From NCBI GenBank assembly GCA_003165615.1, contig PLWR01000096.1, positions 1 to 7,899 of the forward strand: 7,899 nucleotides of DNA. The letters are read 5' to 3'. Of the stretch, positions 1 to 6,757 are shown in pieces. Source of the DNA: Acidobacteriota bacterium (GTDB lineage Bacteria > Acidobacteriota > Terriglobia > UBA7540). Below the pieces are notes generated by a model that saw only the letters and a program-made list of their open reading frames with translations, had not been told where the DNA came from and searched no databases. Numbering within the stretch: position 1 is the first letter of the stretch; each line of letters opens with the position of its first letter. The position numbers were made by a program, and so were the translations under genes.

Positions 1-1
1 C

Positions 2-376
2 GTCTCCAGCCCGCTGAAGCGCGCCTTGCAGACCGCGCAGTTTGTGGGCACCGAGCTGGGCTACGACGGCAAAGTGGAGATTAGTCCCGCCCTGGCGCTG
101 GACGCGGATTACGCCGGCTTCCAGAAGTTGCTGGCGAAATATTCCCACCGCGAGGGCGTGCTGGTGGTCGGCCACAACCCCAATGTCTTCCAGTTCCTGA
201 GCCGTCTCATCTCCGGCAACGGCGGCGCCGCCATCCGCATGAGAAAAGGCTCCGTGGCCCGCATCGATCTCGATCGCCATCCGCCCCTGTTGCAGTGGCT
301 CATCGACCCGCGCACCGCCCGCTCCATCTACGCCAGCGTGCAAAAAAGCTCGCGCGCCAAGAGTTCGCGGAAGTAA
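2..376 (+). CDS. sixA: Phosphohistidine phosphatase, SixA type (5' end cut off by window)
   Basis: This is the C-terminal part of a histidine phosphatase superfamily protein; the reading frame is open from the window edge. It begins with SSPLKRALQTAQ, the usual segment following the N-terminal RHG motif, which lies outside the window. The second catalytic histidine is in GHNP (codon 173-175), within the hydrophobic VLVVGHNPNVFQFL stretch typical of SixA. SixA proteins are small cytoplasmic enzymes that remove phosphate from phosphohistidine in signalling or phosphotransfer proteins. The basic tail (KSSRAKSSRK) is probably a species-specific extension. TTG at 26 could be read as a start, but the family signature begins before it, so it is internal. 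The substrate cannot be told from here, and other phosphoglycerate mutase-like families share the fold. Confidence 0.85.
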   Translation, partial: VSSPLKRALQTAQFVGTELGYDGKVEISPALALDADYAGFQKLLAKYSHREGVLVVGHNPNVFQFLSRLISGNGGAAIRMRKGSVARIDLDRHPPLLQWLIDPRTARSIYASVQKSSRAKSSRK

Positions 377-501
377 GCCGTGAGACTGCGATAACTCACT
401 CCTTGTCCGCAGCCGCGCCGTCAAAAGGCATAACTTGCCGCAATAAGCTCAGATTTTTTACTCCTGATATCGCCGGGATACAGTAATAACTCGCGCCAAG
501 G

Positions 502-804
502 CTATTTATCCGGCTGCTTTGCGCCTTCCTTGGCTCCATGTGCCGCGCCCGTCGTCGTGTCCTTGGTCTTATGCCAGGCCTTCACTGTGCCGTGCTTTGT
601 CTTGTCGTAGGCCTTCGTCGTCCCGTGTTTCACGTCGTGTTCCGTATCCTTGGCCGCGTCTTTCGTATCGTGCCCCACAGCCTTCATATCCTGTTTTGCC
701 CCGTTGTCCTGGCTCGGGGCGGACTGTTGACTCCATCCAGGAGCCGGTGCGCACACCAGAACGGCTCCCAGCAAATACGCCGAAAACTGCCACTTTATTC
801 TCAT
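502..804 (-). CDS. Small exported protein with six tandem 11-residue Lys/His/Thr repeats (LEA-like)
   Basis: This 100-residue protein starts at ATG 804. The frame stays open to 963, but only this start gives a proper signal peptide: MRIK, a hydrophobic core (about residues 8-19), then APAPGWSQ. Cys18 is preceded by V-L-V, a poor lipobox, so Sec export without lipidation is more likely. From residue 33 to 98 the chain divides exactly into six 11-residue units with lysine at position 5 of every unit (residues 37, 48, 59, 70, 81, 92), and mostly His at position 2 and small residues at 4, 8 and 11; one unit reads YDKTKHGTVKA. This periodicity resembles LEA group 3 and apolipoprotein-like amphipathic helices. 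The ribosome site is weak (AAAGGG, 14 nt upstream). A protective or membrane-associated periplasmic role is an inference; no enzyme domain is visible. The gene converges with the sixA-type gene. Confidence 0.72.
   Translation of the reverse strand: MRIKWQFSAYLLGAVLVCAPAPGWSQQSAPSQDNGAKQDMKAVGHDTKDAAKDTEHDVKHGTTKAYDKTKHGTVKAWHKTKDTTTGAAHGAKEGAKQPDK
511..708 (-). repeat. Six tandem degenerate 33-bp units encoding 11-residue repeats
   Basis: The codons for residues 33-98 of the small exported protein form six in-register 33-bp units with no insertions or deletions. The encoded lysine at unit position 5 is invariant, and KHGT occurs twice exactly 33 bp apart. The DNA copies have diverged, so this is an old internal duplication held by selection on the protein rather than a young tandem repeat. 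Confidence 0.7.
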
Positions 805-829
805 AATCAGGAAGATTACCCTTTCGCCC

Positions 830-840
830 GCCAAGTTGGC
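830..840. promoter_or_regulatory. Possible operator palindrome before the 11-mer repeat protein gene
   Basis: GCCAA-G-TTGGC is a perfect 5-bp inverted repeat with a one-base centre, 26 bp upstream of the ATG at 804 on the minus strand, where a repressor site would lie. A second palindrome, ATCGTACGAT, lies at 895-904. Either could be chance; no regulator gene is in the window. Confidence 0.25.
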
Positions 841-1049
841 TATCACAATTATTCGCCTGGCGCCCCACCCTCGCCGCCTTTTGCGAAAGGTAGGATCGTA
901 CGATTCCCAATCGTCCAACCGTCCATCTCGTAGGGAGCCAGTGATAAACGCCGGGTGCTCCAAGGTCTCGATTTTCAGACCTGGGAAATTACAGCACTCA
1001 AAAAACGCTCAAACGCAGCTAAAAACGCCCCCAATAGCTTCATTTTGCC

Positions 1050-1080
1050 TTGGTTTTTCAACTTTTTCTCCACCTATAAT
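1050..1080 (+). promoter_or_regulatory. Candidate sigma70-type promoter for the glycosyltransferase gene
   Basis: A perfect TATAAT hexamer lies at 1075-1080. The best upstream partner is TTGGTT at 1050-1055, 19 bp away, which is longer than the ideal 17. Transcription from here would start near 1087 and give a leader of about 225 nt. The region is AT-rich, so the hexamer may be coincidental. Confidence 0.3.
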
Positions 1081-1236
1081 CCTGCCTTTAGCCTGATTTC
1101 CTCAACTTTTAACCCCACATTTTCAAGCCTTCTTCTTCATAGCCCTCATTACCCACCCTGCACATCCACAAAATCCGCTTTTCCCTCAACCTATAGGCAC
1201 AGCGAAATGCAATGTATTGGTTCACTGAGCATCCAG

Positions 1237-1278
1237 TATTCCCTGGTCCCTATTCCCTATTCTCTAACCCCTATCCCC
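1237..1278. repeat. Six tandem degenerate heptads, consensus TATTCCC
   Basis: The stretch divides without gaps into six 7-bp units. The first and third are exactly TATTCCC, and the others differ by one to three bases but keep the leading T and a C-rich end. It ends 35 bp before the glycosyltransferase start. Heptad runs of this sort are known from intergenic DNA in several bacterial groups, including short tandemly repeated repetitive sequences in cyanobacteria. Here it may also extend the C-rich leader RNA. Confidence 0.6.
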
Positions 1279-1312
1279 CGCTGTTATCCTTGATGCGACG
1301 GTCAAACCCGCA

Positions 1313-3328
1313 ATGACAAACGATTCAACGACCCACACTCGCCCCCGGCAATCTCCCTCCACGCAGGCAACCTGGCTACTTTTTGCCACCATCTATCTCG
1401 CCGTGTATTTTGCCTCGCTTTTTTCGCCGCCGCTGATGGACGACGTGGACGCATCGCACGCCCAGGCGGCCCAGCACATCGTGGAGAGCGGCAACTGGAT
1501 CACTTGCAAAATCAATGGGATACGCTATATCGAGAAGCCGCCGCTGCCTTACTGGCTGGTAGCCGTCTCCTATCGCGTCTTTGGCCAGAACACCTTTGCC
1601 ACCCACCTGCCCAACGCGCTGGGCATGCTGGGGCTGGCCTGGCTGGCGTGGGCTTGGGCAAAGCGCGCCTGGGGACCACGCGCCGGACTCTATGCCGGGC
1701 TGGGCGTGCTCACCTCCTTTGGGCCGTTTCTCTTTACGCGCTTCATCATTCCCGAGGCTATCCTGAGCCTGTTTTTGCTCATCGCGCTCTACGGCCTGAT
1801 TACCGGCCTGGAGTCGAGCCGGCCGGCGCGCATCTACTTTATGTGGGCAACGCTGGCGCTGGCTCTGCTGACCAAGGGACTGATTGCGCCGGTCTTTTTT
1901 GTGGGCGCGGCCGTTCCCTACCTGCTGCTGACTGGGCAATGGCGGCGCTGGCGAGAGTTGAAGCCGGTTACAGGGGTGCTCACGTTTCTGGCTATCGCCG
2001 CGCCCTGGCACATCCTGGTGGGGCTGGCCAATCCTGACCAGGGTCACGCGGTGGGCAATCATCCCACCTTCGGCAACGTGCACGGCTTCTGGTACTTCTA
2101 CCTCGTCAATGAGCACTACCTGCGCTTCTTCGGCCTGCGCTACCCGCACGATTACAACAAGATGCCCGCTGCCTGGTATTGGCTGGGGCACCTCGTGTGG
2201 CTCTTCCCCTGGAGTTTGTTTCTGCCCGCGCTCGTGGCCGTGGCCTGGAAGACGCGGCGCCACTGGCTCAAGCACATTCGCCACGACGCCGGCACGACGG
2301 TGGACTTTTACCTCGAAAATACTGAGCACGAGAACGTGGCCACCTACGTTGCACGGCTCAAGTTCCGCGTGCGCTCGGCCTGGCTGCTGAGCCTGTTCTC
2401 AGTCTGGACGCTGTTCTTTTTCTCCCTCTCGACCAACCAGGAGTACTACACATTTCCGGTATGGCCGCCGCTGTTTATCCTCATTGCCGCGGTTGTGGCG
2501 GGGATTGAAGAGCAGCGCGGGCTGGCCGCAAGCGCGGACAGCGAACCGCGGAGCGCCAATCCGCTGCTCTCAACTGCCTGGCTCACCTGGACGCAGACGG
2601 TCTTTGCCGTGCTGGGCGTGGGGTTGGCCGCGATTCTGGGCTGGGGATTGTGGGAGTCGCGCAACCTGCCCTATGTGACCGATATCGGCACGCTGCTCGC
2701 GCATCGCGGGGTGGGAGACTATACCCTGTCGATGTCGCACTTCTTCGATCTGACCTTCGCCTCGTTTGCCGCGTTGCGGCTGCCTGCCGGGCTGGCTGCC
2801 CTCGCTCTGCTGATCGGGCCGATTGTGGGCTTGTTGCTGCGCCTCAAGGGCAAGCACATGGCCGCCACCGTGAGCATTGCGCTCACTTCGGCGGTATTTC
2901 TGATCGCCGCGCACATCGCCTTTGTACGCTTCAACCCCATGCTGGGGTCGAAGCCTCTGGCTGATGTCATTATGCAAAAAGGCTCGTCCGCCGACTCCTT
3001 CATCATCTTCGGCGAGCAATCGGACGCCTCCTCGGTGGTCTTCTATACCAACGACTTCTTTCATGGAAGGCCGGCCTACATGGTGCTTCCGCGCTGCGGC
3101 CAGCATGGCGAAGGCACGCCGCTGCTGTGGGGCTCATGCTATCCCGATGCGCCCAATATCTTTCTCAGCGAAGACGAGCTCTCGAAGCAGTGGGGCACAG
3201 GCGATCGCAAGTGGCTATTCGCCCAGGACGTGAACCAGCAAAAAGCCGAAAGCCTGCTCGCCGGACGGCTTTACCTTGTCAAACCCCTCGCCGATAAAGC
3301 TCTGTGGACCGACAGGCCATTGAATTGA
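1313..3328 (+). CDS. ArnT/PMT-like polytopic membrane glycosyltransferase (GT83-like)
   Basis: This 671-residue integral membrane protein resembles the ArnT/PMT glycosyltransferases, which move a sugar from a polyprenyl-phosphate carrier to lipid or protein on the periplasmic face. After a polar N-terminus the first membrane segment (about 21-38) is followed by an acidic loop (D43, D44, D46 in [13 protein letters not shown]), where these enzymes carry the catalytic aspartate. EKPPLPYW follows at 74-81, a family hallmark. Many hydrophobic segments run to about residue 540, with a polar insertion at about 313-355 ([13 protein letters not shown] region). [19 protein letters not shown] (369-387) matches the conserved late motif, and the last 130 residues form a soluble C-terminal domain. 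ATG 1313 has no clear ribosome site but is the only start before the first helix. Acceptor and donor cannot be deduced; no lipid A or arabinose genes are adjacent. Confidence 0.82.
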   Translation: MTNDSTTHTRPRQSPSTQATWLLFATIYLAVYFASLFSPPLMDDVDASHAQAAQHIVESGNWITCKINGIRYIEKPPLPYWLVAVSYRVFGQNTFATHLPNALGMLGLAWLAWAWAKRAWGPRAGLYAGLGVLTSFGPFLFTRFIIPEAILSLFLLIALYGLITGLESSRPARIYFMWATLALALLTKGLIAPVFFVGAAVPYLLLTGQWRRWRELKPVTGVLTFLAIAAPWHILVGLANPDQGHAVGNHPTFGNVHGFWYFYLVNEHYLRFFGLRYPHDYNKMPAAWYWLGHLVWLFPWSLFLPALVAVAWKTRRHWLKHIRHDAGTTVDFYLENTEHENVATYVARLKFRVRSAWLLSLFSVWTLFFFSLSTNQEYYTFPVWPPLFILIAAVVAGIEEQRGLAASADSEPRSANPLLSTAWLTWTQTVFAVLGVGLAAILGWGLWESRNLPYVTDIGTLLAHRGVGDYTLSMSHFFDLTFASFAALRLPAGLAALALLIGPIVGLLLRLKGKHMAATVSIALTSAVFLIAAHIAFVRFNPMLGSKPLADVIMQKGSSADSFIIFGEQSDASSVVFYTNDFFHGRPAYMVLPRCGQHGEGTPLLWGSCYPDAPNIFLSEDELSKQWGTGDRKWLFAQDVNQQKAESLLAGRLYLVKPLADKALWTDRPLN

Positions 3329-3335
3329 GGAAAAG

Positions 3336-4322
3336 ATGAAAACACGCAGATTGGGCGCCAACGGCCCCACCGTCTCGGCCATCGGGCTGGGATGCATGGG
3401 CATGTCGGAATTCTACGGCTTGCAGCCGGAAGAGGAGTCGGTGGAGACAATCCATCGCGCCCTCGACCTTGGCGTCAATTTCCTCGACACGGCTGACGTC
3501 TACGGCCGCGGCGCAAACGAGGAACTGGTTGGCTGCGCCCTTCAAGGGCGGCGCGATCAGGTGGTGCTGGCAACGAAATTCGGCAATATGCGCGACGCCG
3601 AGGGCCGCTTCACGGGAATCAATGGCCGCCCCGAGTACGTGCGCCAGGCATGCGAAGCCAGCCTGCGCCGGTTGCAGATCGAAACCATCGACCTGTATTA
3701 CCAGCACCGGGTCGACCGCACCGTGCCCATCGAAGAGACCGTCGGCGCCATGGCGCGATTGGTGGAGGAGGGCAAGGTTCGCTTCCTGGGACTCTCCGAG
3801 GCTGCTCCCGCCACCCTTCGCCGCGCCCACCGCACGCATCCCATCAGCGCCTTGCAAACGGAGTACTCGCTTTGGACGCGTGATCCCGAGGAGCAGATCC
3901 TTCCCGCCTGCGAAGAGCTGGGAATCACCTTTGTGGCATACAGTCCGCTGGGCCGCGGCTTCCTGACCGGCCGTTTTAAGCGATTCGAAGATTTGGCGCC
4001 GGATGATTGGCGGCGCAATAGCCCGCGCTTTCAAGGAGAGAATTTCGAGCGTAACCTCGATCTGGTCCGGCGGGTGGAACAGATCGCCGCGAAAAAGGGC
4101 GCGAAGCCGTCACAACTCGCGCTGGCCTGGGTGCTCGCGCAGAGCAGCGGGATTGTCCCCATCCCTGGCACCGCCAGCCGTGCGCACCTGGAAGAGAACC
4201 TGGCGGCACTGGAACTTCCGCTGACCTTGCACGACCTGGCACAACTTAACGAGGCCGCACCCCAGGGCGCTGCCGCCGGCGAGCGTTACGTGGAAGCGGC
4301 AATGAAAGCTGTGAACGGCTGA
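3336..4322 (+). CDS. Aldo/keto reductase (NADP-dependent oxidoreductase)
   Basis: This complete 328-residue aldo/keto reductase with a TIM-barrel fold reduces carbonyl compounds with NADPH in the cytoplasm. The catalytic tetrad is visible: Asp51 and Tyr56 in [10 protein letters not shown], Lys81 in ATKFG, and His124 in YYQHRVD. Coenzyme-binding segments are [10 protein letters not shown] (203-212) and [13 protein letters not shown] (276-288). [12 protein letters not shown] near the N-terminus places it among the YakC/AKR13-like reductases. The GAGG ribosome site (3327-3330) overlaps the stop codon of the glycosyltransferase, and only 7 bp separate the genes, so the two are probably cotranscribed and translationally coupled. 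The natural substrate is unknown; related enzymes accept small aldehydes such as methylglyoxal or pyridoxal. No residue loss or frameshift is seen. Confidence 0.93.
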   Translation: MKTRRLGANGPTVSAIGLGCMGMSEFYGLQPEEESVETIHRALDLGVNFLDTADVYGRGANEELVGCALQGRRDQVVLATKFGNMRDAEGRFTGINGRPEYVRQACEASLRRLQIETIDLYYQHRVDRTVPIEETVGAMARLVEEGKVRFLGLSEAAPATLRRAHRTHPISALQTEYSLWTRDPEEQILPACEELGITFVAYSPLGRGFLTGRFKRFEDLAPDDWRRNSPRFQGENFERNLDLVRRVEQIAAKKGAKPSQLALAWVLAQSSGIVPIPGTASRAHLEENLAALELPLTLHDLAQLNEAAPQGAAAGERYVEAAMKAVNG

Positions 4323-4473
4323 TGCGACGAATCCCCGCGCACGATTTTCAGAAAGTCGGATGCTTGTCGGGTTATGATACAAAAATCTCTTCGGCAAAAT
4401 TCGAAATAGCTAAACAACTTTACGGCGGCATCCACGGTCGTTTCGTTGCGGTAAATTCTCAGGAGGGGCGGCG

Positions 4474-5880
4474 ATGGCGGAATATGACTATGAAATGTTG
4501 TTGATCGGATCGGGACCGGCAGGGCAGCGGGCGGCGATCCAATCGGCAAAGCTCGACAAGCGTACCGCTCTCATCGAGCGCAAAGGCGTGCTGGGCGGCG
4601 TTTGCATCAATTCCGGAACCATTCCCAGCAAGACCCTGCGCGAGGCGGTCATATATCTTTCCGGTTATCGCTTGCGGAGCATTTACGGGGAGTCTTACAC
4701 GGTCAAGCAAAACATTACCATGGAAGACCTTCTTTTCCGCACCGAGTACGTCATCCGCCACGAAATCGACGTCACGCGCCACCAGTTGCAGCGCAACGGC
4801 GTGGAGATGATCAATGCCGAAGCGTCTTTTGTGGACCCCCACACGCTGCACCTGAAAATGGTGGATCATGCCGGCGAGCGCAACGTGACCGCTGCCAACA
4901 TCCTCATCGCCACGGGCACGGAAGCTACGCGTGATCCCAAGATTCCCTTCGACGGCCAGAACATTTTCGTCAGCGACGATATCCTGACTTTGAAAAAGTT
5001 GCCGCGCACGCTGGCGGTGATCGGCGCCGGCGTGGTGGGGTGCGAATACGCCAGCATCTTCTCCGCGCTGGGCGTCCGCGTAACTTTAATTGATCGTTCG
5101 CGCCGGCTTCTGCCTTTTGTCGATGCGGAAATAGTGGAGGCGCTTGATTACCACCTGCGCCAGAACCGCATGACCCTGCGATTCAACGAGGTGGGCAGCG
5201 GAATCGAGCTGGTCCAACACGAAGTGGACACGCGGGTAAAAATCCACCTGGCGAGCGGCAAGGAAATCGTCGCGGAAAAAGCGCTGTACAGCATTGGACG
5301 CACCGGCGCCACCGGCAAGCTGAATGTGGAAGCGGCAGGGCTTAAAGCGGATGATCGCGGCCGCTTGAAAGTGAATGAACACTACCAGACCGAAGTCCCT
5401 CATGTTTACGCCGCGGGCGACGTGATTGGCTTCCCCAGCCTGGCCTCCACCTCGCTCGAACAGGGCCGCCTGGCGGCGTGCCACGCCTTTGGCATTGAAT
5501 CCAAAAGCACCCCCGAGCTCTTTCCCTACGGAATTTACACCATTCCGGAGATTTCCTACGTGGGCGAGAACGAGGAAGAGTTAACGGCAGCGAACGTCCC
5601 CTATGAGATGGGTAGGGCCAGCTATCGGGAAATCGCACGTGGCCAAATCATCGGCGACAACATCGGAATGCTGAAGATTCTCTTCCACCTCGAGACGCGG
5701 GAGATCCTCGGCGTACACATCATCGGCGAAACCGCCAGCGAACTGATCCACATCGGCCAGGCGGTAATGAGCTTAGGTGGAAAGATTGACTACTTCGTGA
5801 ATACCGTCTTCAATTATCCCACCCTCGCCGAATGTTACAAAAATGCGGCATTCAACGGCGTAAACCGGCTGAATGGGTGA
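4474..5880 (+). CDS. sthA: Soluble pyridine nucleotide (NAD(P)+) transhydrogenase SthA
   Basis: This 468-residue flavoprotein of the pyridine nucleotide-disulfide reductase class I fold exchanges hydride between NADPH and NAD+ in the cytoplasm. The FAD-binding GSGPAG is at 12-17 with acidic E35 after it, a second dinucleotide motif GAGVVG is at 184-189, ATGTE is at 146-150, and the second FAD motif AAGDVIG is at 313-319. In the redox-centre region, GGVCINSGTIPSK, only Cys44 is present and Thr49 takes the place of the second cysteine, as in SthA and unlike lipoamide dehydrogenase. The C-terminal FNYPTLAE (446-453) has Asn where disulfide reductases have the catalytic His, again as in SthA. AGGAGG at 4461-4466 lies 7 nt before the ATG, a strong ribosome site. 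The 151-bp gap upstream suggests its own promoter; a TATGAT hexamer at 4373-4378 lacks a well-spaced -35. Confidence 0.93.
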   Translation: MAEYDYEMLLIGSGPAGQRAAIQSAKLDKRTALIERKGVLGGVCINSGTIPSKTLREAVIYLSGYRLRSIYGESYTVKQNITMEDLLFRTEYVIRHEIDVTRHQLQRNGVEMINAEASFVDPHTLHLKMVDHAGERNVTAANILIATGTEATRDPKIPFDGQNIFVSDDILTLKKLPRTLAVIGAGVVGCEYASIFSALGVRVTLIDRSRRLLPFVDAEIVEALDYHLRQNRMTLRFNEVGSGIELVQHEVDTRVKIHLASGKEIVAEKALYSIGRTGATGKLNVEAAGLKADDRGRLKVNEHYQTEVPHVYAAGDVIGFPSLASTSLEQGRLAACHAFGIESKSTPELFPYGIYTIPEISYVGENEEELTAANVPYEMGRASYREIARGQIIGDNIGMLKILFHLETREILGVHIIGETASELIHIGQAVMSLGGKIDYFVNTVFNYPTLAECYKNAAFNGVNRLNG

Positions 5881-5884
5881 TTGT

Positions 5885-5919
5885 ATTTTGGATTTAGGAT
5901 TGGCGATTTTGGATTGAAG
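5885..5919. repeat. Five tandem degenerate heptads, consensus ATTTTGG
   Basis: Directly after the sthA stop codon the DNA divides into five 7-bp units. Units one and four are exactly ATTTTGG, and the others keep the leading ATT. It has the same period as the TATTCCC run before the glycosyltransferase but a different consensus. Such ATTTTGG runs look like typical intergenic repeats of this kind of genome. No hairpin followed by a T-run is seen, so it is not an obvious terminator for sthA. Confidence 0.5.
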
Positions 5920-5939
5920 CACAGACTGCGGAGCGCCCT

Positions 5940-6245
5940 ATGGTTTCAGCCATGACGGCTTGCTTGTCCGACAAGCAGCGGAAAGGCCTGTTCAGCCGCG
6001 CACGCCGGCATGGAACCAGTTTATCCGCAGAGGTGCGTAAGGCCATTGAGCTTTAGCTGGAGTTCGCGCCCGAGTTCGAATGCGAAAGCCTGGACTTGCT
6101 CGCCAAGAAGGCAAAAGCTTCCATGGACCGGAGCATCGCCACGTTGGACGAAGCTATTGACTCCTGCCGGAAAGCCTCGGAGAAAATCGATGAGTCCGAC
6201 CGTCATTTGCAGCAGCTTGAAAAACCCCCTCTTCTGTCACAGTGA
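5940..6245 (+). pseudogene. Ribbon-helix-helix (CopG/Arc-like) antitoxin-type gene interrupted by one in-frame TAG
   Basis: The frame reads 102 codons from ATG 5940 to TGA 6243-6245, broken only by a TAG at codon 39 (6054-6056). GGAG at 5930-5933 is 6 nt before the ATG, a good ribosome site. Residues 5-38 look like a ribbon-helix-helix domain: a short strand (MTACLS), a basic helix (DKQRKGLFSRARRHG), the turn, and TSLSAEVRKAIEL. The TAG falls where relatives usually have a residue such as Tyr in an 'ELYLE'-like end of helix B. After it the frame goes on coherently with an acidic linker (LEFAPEFECESLD) and a heptad-rich helical tail (about residues 55-95, DRSIATLDEAIDSC). A one-base change of a sense codon would explain it. 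No toxin gene follows. It could instead be a sequencing error or a functional 38-residue short form. Confidence 0.6.
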
Positions 6246-6254
6246 CCTGTCACA
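6234..6254. repeat. CTGTCACA direct repeat with embedded palindrome between convergent genes
   Basis: CTGTCACA occurs at 6234-6241 and again at 6247-6254, 13 bp apart. The first copy forms GTCAC-A-GTGAC (6236-6246), a perfect 5-bp inverted repeat across the stop codon of the interrupted ribbon-helix-helix gene. It lies just past the 3' end of hicA on the other strand. There is no T-run, so a terminator role is doubtful; a protein-binding site is possible. Confidence 0.3.
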
Positions 6255-6293
6255 ACTTGACCAGTGGTTGATAGAACATCTTCCCATCCCTGT

Positions 6294-6530
6294 TCATTCG
6301 TTATGGAAAAATGGGGTGAGTTCTGCGCTTGGCACAAAGCGCGATGCCTGACGGAGAATAGCGCGGCAGGTTCCTGTGTCAAGCTTGGGGATGGTCAGCG
6401 TCTCATTTTGACCATCTGGGCCGATGCGGCGCAGTTTAATATGGCTTCCGCGTTGGGACACGACCTCGAAGCCAAACTTCCGCAGGATGGCAACCACCTC
6501 CTGGCCGGAAAGGCGCTTAAGCCGTGGCAG
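6294..6530 (-). CDS. hicA: HicA-type toxin (mRNA interferase), probable CTG start
   Basis: This 78-residue HicA-family toxin has a double-stranded RNA-binding-like fold and cleaves mRNA when free of HicB. The core reads LSGQEVVAILRKFGF, then VVSQRGSHIKLRR with the catalytic histidine at residue 30 and the preceding glycine conserved, followed by ETLTIPKLDTGTCRAILRQASRF. The nearest standard start (GTG 6497) would delete the LPRLKRLSGQE beginning of the family and has no spaced ribosome site. CTG at 6530 has GGAGG exactly 6 nt upstream and yields (M)PRLKRLSGQE, so I chose it. The start lies inside the end of hicB (14-nt overlap), giving tight coupling of toxin to antitoxin synthesis. The last residues (AELTPFFHNE) show no known motif. 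Confidence 0.85.
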   Translation of the reverse strand: MPRLKRLSGQEVVAILRKFGFEVVSQRGSHIKLRRIGPDGQNETLTIPKLDTGTCRAILRQASRFVPSAELTPFFHNE

Positions 6531-6756
6531 GGTGAGCCTCCAATTCGAAGGTCACGAGAATACTCGGTGAGGGCGCCAATCCCAATGCTGCTAGATCTTC
6601 TCCCTCCAAGTGCAGTTCTACGGCCTCGCGCAGATTGCGCGTGACTTCATCGAGAGTTTGTCCCTGCGTCACCACCGGAATCTCCAGGCACTCCGCGACA
6701 TAACCGGACTGGTCCCCCTGACGGATAGCCGCTTTGATCGTGCGCTGTAAGTTCAT
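6517..6756 (-). CDS. hicB: HicB-type antitoxin
   Basis: This 79-residue short HicB has the partial RNase H-like fold that binds and blocks HicA. Diagnostic segments are KAAIRQGDQSGYVAECLEIP (9-28), VVTQGQTLDEVTRNLREAVELHLE (29-52) and a C-terminal strand ILVTFEL. There is no helix-turn-helix or ribbon-helix-helix tail, so DNA binding for autoregulation is not obvious from this protein alone. The frame continues to 6777, but ATG 6756 has GGAGG 8 nt upstream and begins with the family pattern MNLQRTIKAA, so it is preferred. The ribosome site is inside the last codons of the upstream 72-residue gene, whose stop is one base away. The order antitoxin-then-toxin fits production of HicB before HicA. 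Confidence 0.9.
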   Translation of the reverse strand: MNLQRTIKAAIRQGDQSGYVAECLEIPVVTQGQTLDEVTRNLREAVELHLEGEDLAALGLAPSPSILVTFELEAHPATA

Positions 6757-6757
6757 T

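Larger units (their letters stand above)
805..1312. other. 508-bp intergenic region between divergent genes: palindromes, C-rich/G-poor tract, heptad repeats
   Basis: No convincing gene is seen here; the open frames are low-complexity Ser/Pro/Leu translations. The minus-strand repeat-protein gene starts at the left edge and the plus-strand glycosyltransferase at the right, so promoters for both should lie inside. Visible items are an 11-bp palindrome GCCAAGTTGGC (830-840), 26 bp before the minus-strand start; a 10-bp palindrome ATCGTACGAT (895-904); a weak 6-bp stem AGGTCT/AGACCT (963-982); a TATAAT hexamer (1075-1080); a C-rich, G-poor stretch of about 37% GC at its start; and a heptad repeat run (1237-1278). 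A 7-codon ATG frame (1293-1316) ends in a TGA overlapping the next start codon. Confidence 0.6.

Noticed and set aside
377..501. Terminator or small gene between the convergent sixA-type and repeat-protein genes
   Set aside because: No stem-loop with a T-run and no supported frame was found in these 125 bases.
805..963. N-terminal extension of the 11-mer repeat protein to the start at 963
   Set aside because: It would place a charged 53-residue segment before a clean signal peptide and runs through the two palindromes; ATG 804 is the sensible start.
963..982. Rho-independent terminator at the AGGTCT/AGACCT stem
   Set aside because: A 6-bp stem with an 8-base loop and no T-run, and not at the end of any gene.
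955..1293. 112-codon open frame on the plus strand in the intergenic region
   Set aside because: Its translation is low-complexity Ser/Pro/Phe derived from the C-rich tract and heptad repeats, without a ribosome site or any domain.
1376..2329. 317-codon open frame antisense to the glycosyltransferase
   Set aside because: The product is rich in Gln, Arg, Gly and His with no hydrophobic core, typical of an antisense shadow of a GC-rich membrane gene.
3279..4034. 251-codon open frame antisense to the aldo/keto reductase
   Set aside because: The sense strand encodes an intact catalytic tetrad and full family length; the antisense product has no recognisable motif.
4350..4378. sigma70 promoter for sthA using TATGAT at 4373-4378
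   Set aside because: No -35-like hexamer occurs at 16-18 bp; the nearest candidate (TTTTCA, 4345-4350) is 22 bp away, so it is mentioned only within the sthA entry.
6054..6056. Recoding of the TAG as pyrrolysine or programmed readthrough
   Set aside because: No pyl genes or recoding structure are visible, and an antitoxin-like gene is an unlikely target; simple mutation is more economical.
6010..6351. 113-codon plus-strand frame over the interrupted ribbon-helix-helix gene
   Set aside because: It has no domain; the frame with the TAG gives the coherent ribbon-helix-helix and helical tail.
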